A stretch of DNA of 64,000 bases from Lacrimispora celerecrescens (lineage in GTDB: Bacteria; Bacillota; Clostridia; Lachnospirales; Lachnospiraceae). Below, in pieces: positions 62,981 through 64,000 of the stretch; the stretch's first letter is position 1, and each line of letters begins with the position of its first letter. The stretch spans positions 144,567 to 208,566 of the forward strand of contig NZ_JPME01000006.1 in NCBI RefSeq assembly GCF_000732605.1, given 5' to 3'. Below the pieces are notes generated by a model. It was not told where the DNA came from. It saw nothing but the letters and a program-made list of their open reading frames with translations, and did not search any database. The translations under genes were made by a program, and so were the position numbers.

Positions 62981-63006
62981 ACCCTACCTTGTAGGGTCTT
63001 TTTTTT
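62981..63006 (+). terminator. Terminator at the left end of the IS3 element
   Basis: ACCCTA-CCTTG-TAGGGT stem followed by C and eight T residues. Confidence 0.85.
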
Positions 63007-63040
63007 GTTATACTCATAGCATAAATAAGGAGCGTACTTT

Positions 63041-63499
63041 ATGGGAAAAAATTATTTTACAGAGAAACAGCAGGAACAGCTTCGTAATAATCCATATATT
63101 GAACGCGTTTCTGAGAAAGCAATTACATATACAACTGAGTTTAGAAAAAAATTTGCCACAGAATATGAGGATGGAAGATTGCCTTCTATTATTTTACGTG
63201 ATATGGGGATTGACCCACAACTGCTTGGTAATCGTAGAATCGATACAATTACGAGACGCATAAAGAAATTCAGTCTTCGGGCGGAAGGGTTTGAAGACAC
63301 ACGTAAAAATAATTCTGGACGCCCTTCAACTAAACAATTATCCGAACAGGAACGTATTGCATATCTAGAACATCAGGTAAAATATTTAAAACAGGAGAAT
63401 GAGTTTTTAAAAAAAATCAATTTTCTAGACAAACAAGCCGAATGGGTAGAAAAGCGGAAGCAACTCCAGAAGAAAAATTCAGACTCATCCAAGAAATGA
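63041..63499 (+). CDS. IS3-family transposase OrfA
   Basis: A 152-residue protein with an N-terminal helix-turn-helix region and a long charged coiled coil near the C terminus (ERIAYLEHQVKYLKQENEFLKKI), the leucine-zipper arrangement that mediates OrfA/OrfAB multimerisation. AAGGAG precedes ATG 63041. It ends inside the start of orfB (ATGA at 63496-63499), giving either coupled reinitiation or a -1 programmed frameshift. Confidence 0.9.
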   Translation: MGKNYFTEKQQEQLRNNPYIERVSEKAITYTTEFRKKFATEYEDGRLPSIILRDMGIDPQLLGNRRIDTITRRIKKFSLRAEGFEDTRKNNSGRPSTKQLSEQERIAYLEHQVKYLKQENEFLKKINFLDKQAEWVEKRKQLQKKNSDSSKK

Positions 63500-64000
63500 T
63501 TTCACGGGATAATAATGAACTAAACCTCAGCTGGCTCTGTGAATTGGCACGGGTATCCAGAAGCGGTTATTATAACTGGTTAAATTCAAAGGATAAACGA
63601 AATGAAAAAGATGCTAGAGATAAAGCTGACTTTGACTTGATTCTTAAAGCATATCTGTATCGTGGTTATGATAAAGGAAGGCGCAGTATCTACATGCGCT
63701 TGCTTCATATGGGAGTACGTATGAATCAAAAGAAAATCAGTCGTTTAATGAAGAAATTCAACTTGTTTTATCCTATACGTAAAGCGAATCCATATCGAAG
63801 AATGGCAAAAGCTTTAAAAACAGATGCTGTATCTGATAATCTTGTACAACGCGAGTTTTCAGAACATGGTGCAGGCAAAATCCTTCTCACCGATATTACG
63901 TATCTGTTTTACAACCATGGATGTAAAGCATATTTATCTGTAATAAAAGATGCCTGTACGAAACAGGTATTGGCCTATGTTCTTAGCGAATCCCTTGAAG
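63496..64000 (+). CDS. IS3-family transposase OrfB, 5' part (truncated by window end)
   Basis: The -1 frame relative to orfA encodes an HTH_21-type region (LARVSRSGYYNW) then the retroviral-type integrase start with ILLTDITYL, whose Asp is the first D of the DDE triad. The frame remains open to the end of the window. The earliest ATG in this frame is 63496, overlapping the orfA stop; frame openness extends upstream into orfA (EEKFRLIQEM), compatible with an OrfAB fusion. Confidence 0.88.
   Translation, partial: MISRDNNELNLSWLCELARVSRSGYYNWLNSKDKRNEKDARDKADFDLILKAYLYRGYDKGRRSIYMRLLHMGVRMNQKKISRLMKKFNLFYPIRKANPYRRMAKALKTDAVSDNLVQREFSEHGAGKILLTDITYLFYNHGCKAYLSVIKDACTKQVLAYVLSESLE

Larger units (their letters stand above)
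62914..64000 (+). mobile_element. IS3-family insertion sequence, left part (continues past the window)
   Basis: Left end inferred at about 62914, where TGATCCTCTAAAATGGACCC resembles an IS3-family terminal repeat. It contains orfA and the start of orfB. The right end is outside the window. The left end carries a terminator that would shield the element from outside transcription. Confidence 0.75.

Noticed and set aside
1..64000. tRNA, rRNA or CRISPR array
   Set aside because: No cloverleaf, rRNA consensus or direct-repeat spacing pattern was found by eye; a covariance scan was not possible.

Overview
The window looks like chromosomal DNA of a moderate-GC anaerobic Firmicute, most likely a Lachnospiraceae member of the Lacrimispora/Lachnoclostridium type. 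This rests on the gene content: class II aldolase beside a type III glutamine synthetase, cellobiose-type PTS operons with DUF3284 proteins, strong AGGAGG ribosome binding sites, many rho-independent terminators, and a clostridial RHS/YD-repeat giant protein. It is an inference from gene families, not a database match. No rRNA, tRNA or CRISPR array was seen.

Layout. 1-3.3 kb: fba and glnN, each with its own terminator. 3.4-14.6 kb: one 3558-residue secreted YD-repeat protein with an AT-richer C-terminal toxin-like module, followed by an overlapping small gene that is probably its immunity gene. 14.6-16.1 kb: a decayed mobile-element zone with a frameshifted DUF6809-like gene and a truncated IS110 transposase. 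16.1-18.2 kb: PHP-family histidinol phosphatase (minus) and an M42 aminopeptidase. 18.2-26.9 kb: two beta-glucoside units: PTS IIA plus GH4, then IIB, IIC, a 48-residue membrane protein, GH1, DUF3284, a GntR/UTRA regulator and MupG-like DUF871. The second unit ends in a deletion scar that fuses a small gene to the tail of a lost PTS IIC gene. 26.9-38.9 kb: a HAD phosphatase (minus), then a ten-gene nucleoside salvage operon: lipoprotein, ATPase and two permeases of a BMP-type ABC importer, three uridine-phosphorylase-family enzymes, an 8-oxoguanine-deaminase-like amidohydrolase, a nucleoside hydrolase and a frameshifted GntR regulator. Its promoter carries two copies of one palindrome. 39-44.2 kb: a surface-sugar cluster (frameshifted glycosyltransferase, rfbF, rfbG, rfbH, licD). 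44.2-52.9 kb: BCCT transporter, lipoprotein, phospholipase C-like protein, AGCS symporter, AraC and GNAT genes, an AraC-clpP pair and a nucleotidyltransferase-like gene. 53-60.4 kb: an ABC-2 exporter, two Ntn hydrolases flanking a broken DUF255 gene, and an AraC regulator. 60.7-62.9 kb: a PTS IIBC plus YieK-like sugar-phosphate isomerase operon. From 62.9 kb to the end: an IS3-family element that runs off the window.

How it fits together. Most of the window is carbon and nitrogen scavenging: import-phosphorylation of beta-glucosides and their hydrolysis to glucose and glucose-6-P, muropeptide-sugar hydrolysis, nucleoside uptake followed by phosphorolysis or hydrolysis of the N-glycosidic bond, and amino-acid/betaine transport. 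The rest is envelope and interbacterial functions.

Four otherwise family-typical genes are interrupted: a DUF6809-like gene, the GntR at 29.1 kb, the GT2 at 39.3 kb and DUF255 at 56.2 kb. Three of these are single-base shifts. That is either real decay or residual assembly error and should be settled before function is assigned. The most interesting unexplained items are the RHS shell insertion with its repeats, the toxin/immunity pair, the multi-hairpin element at 47.7 kb, the tandem repeat at 24.9 kb, and the AraC-ClpP pair.
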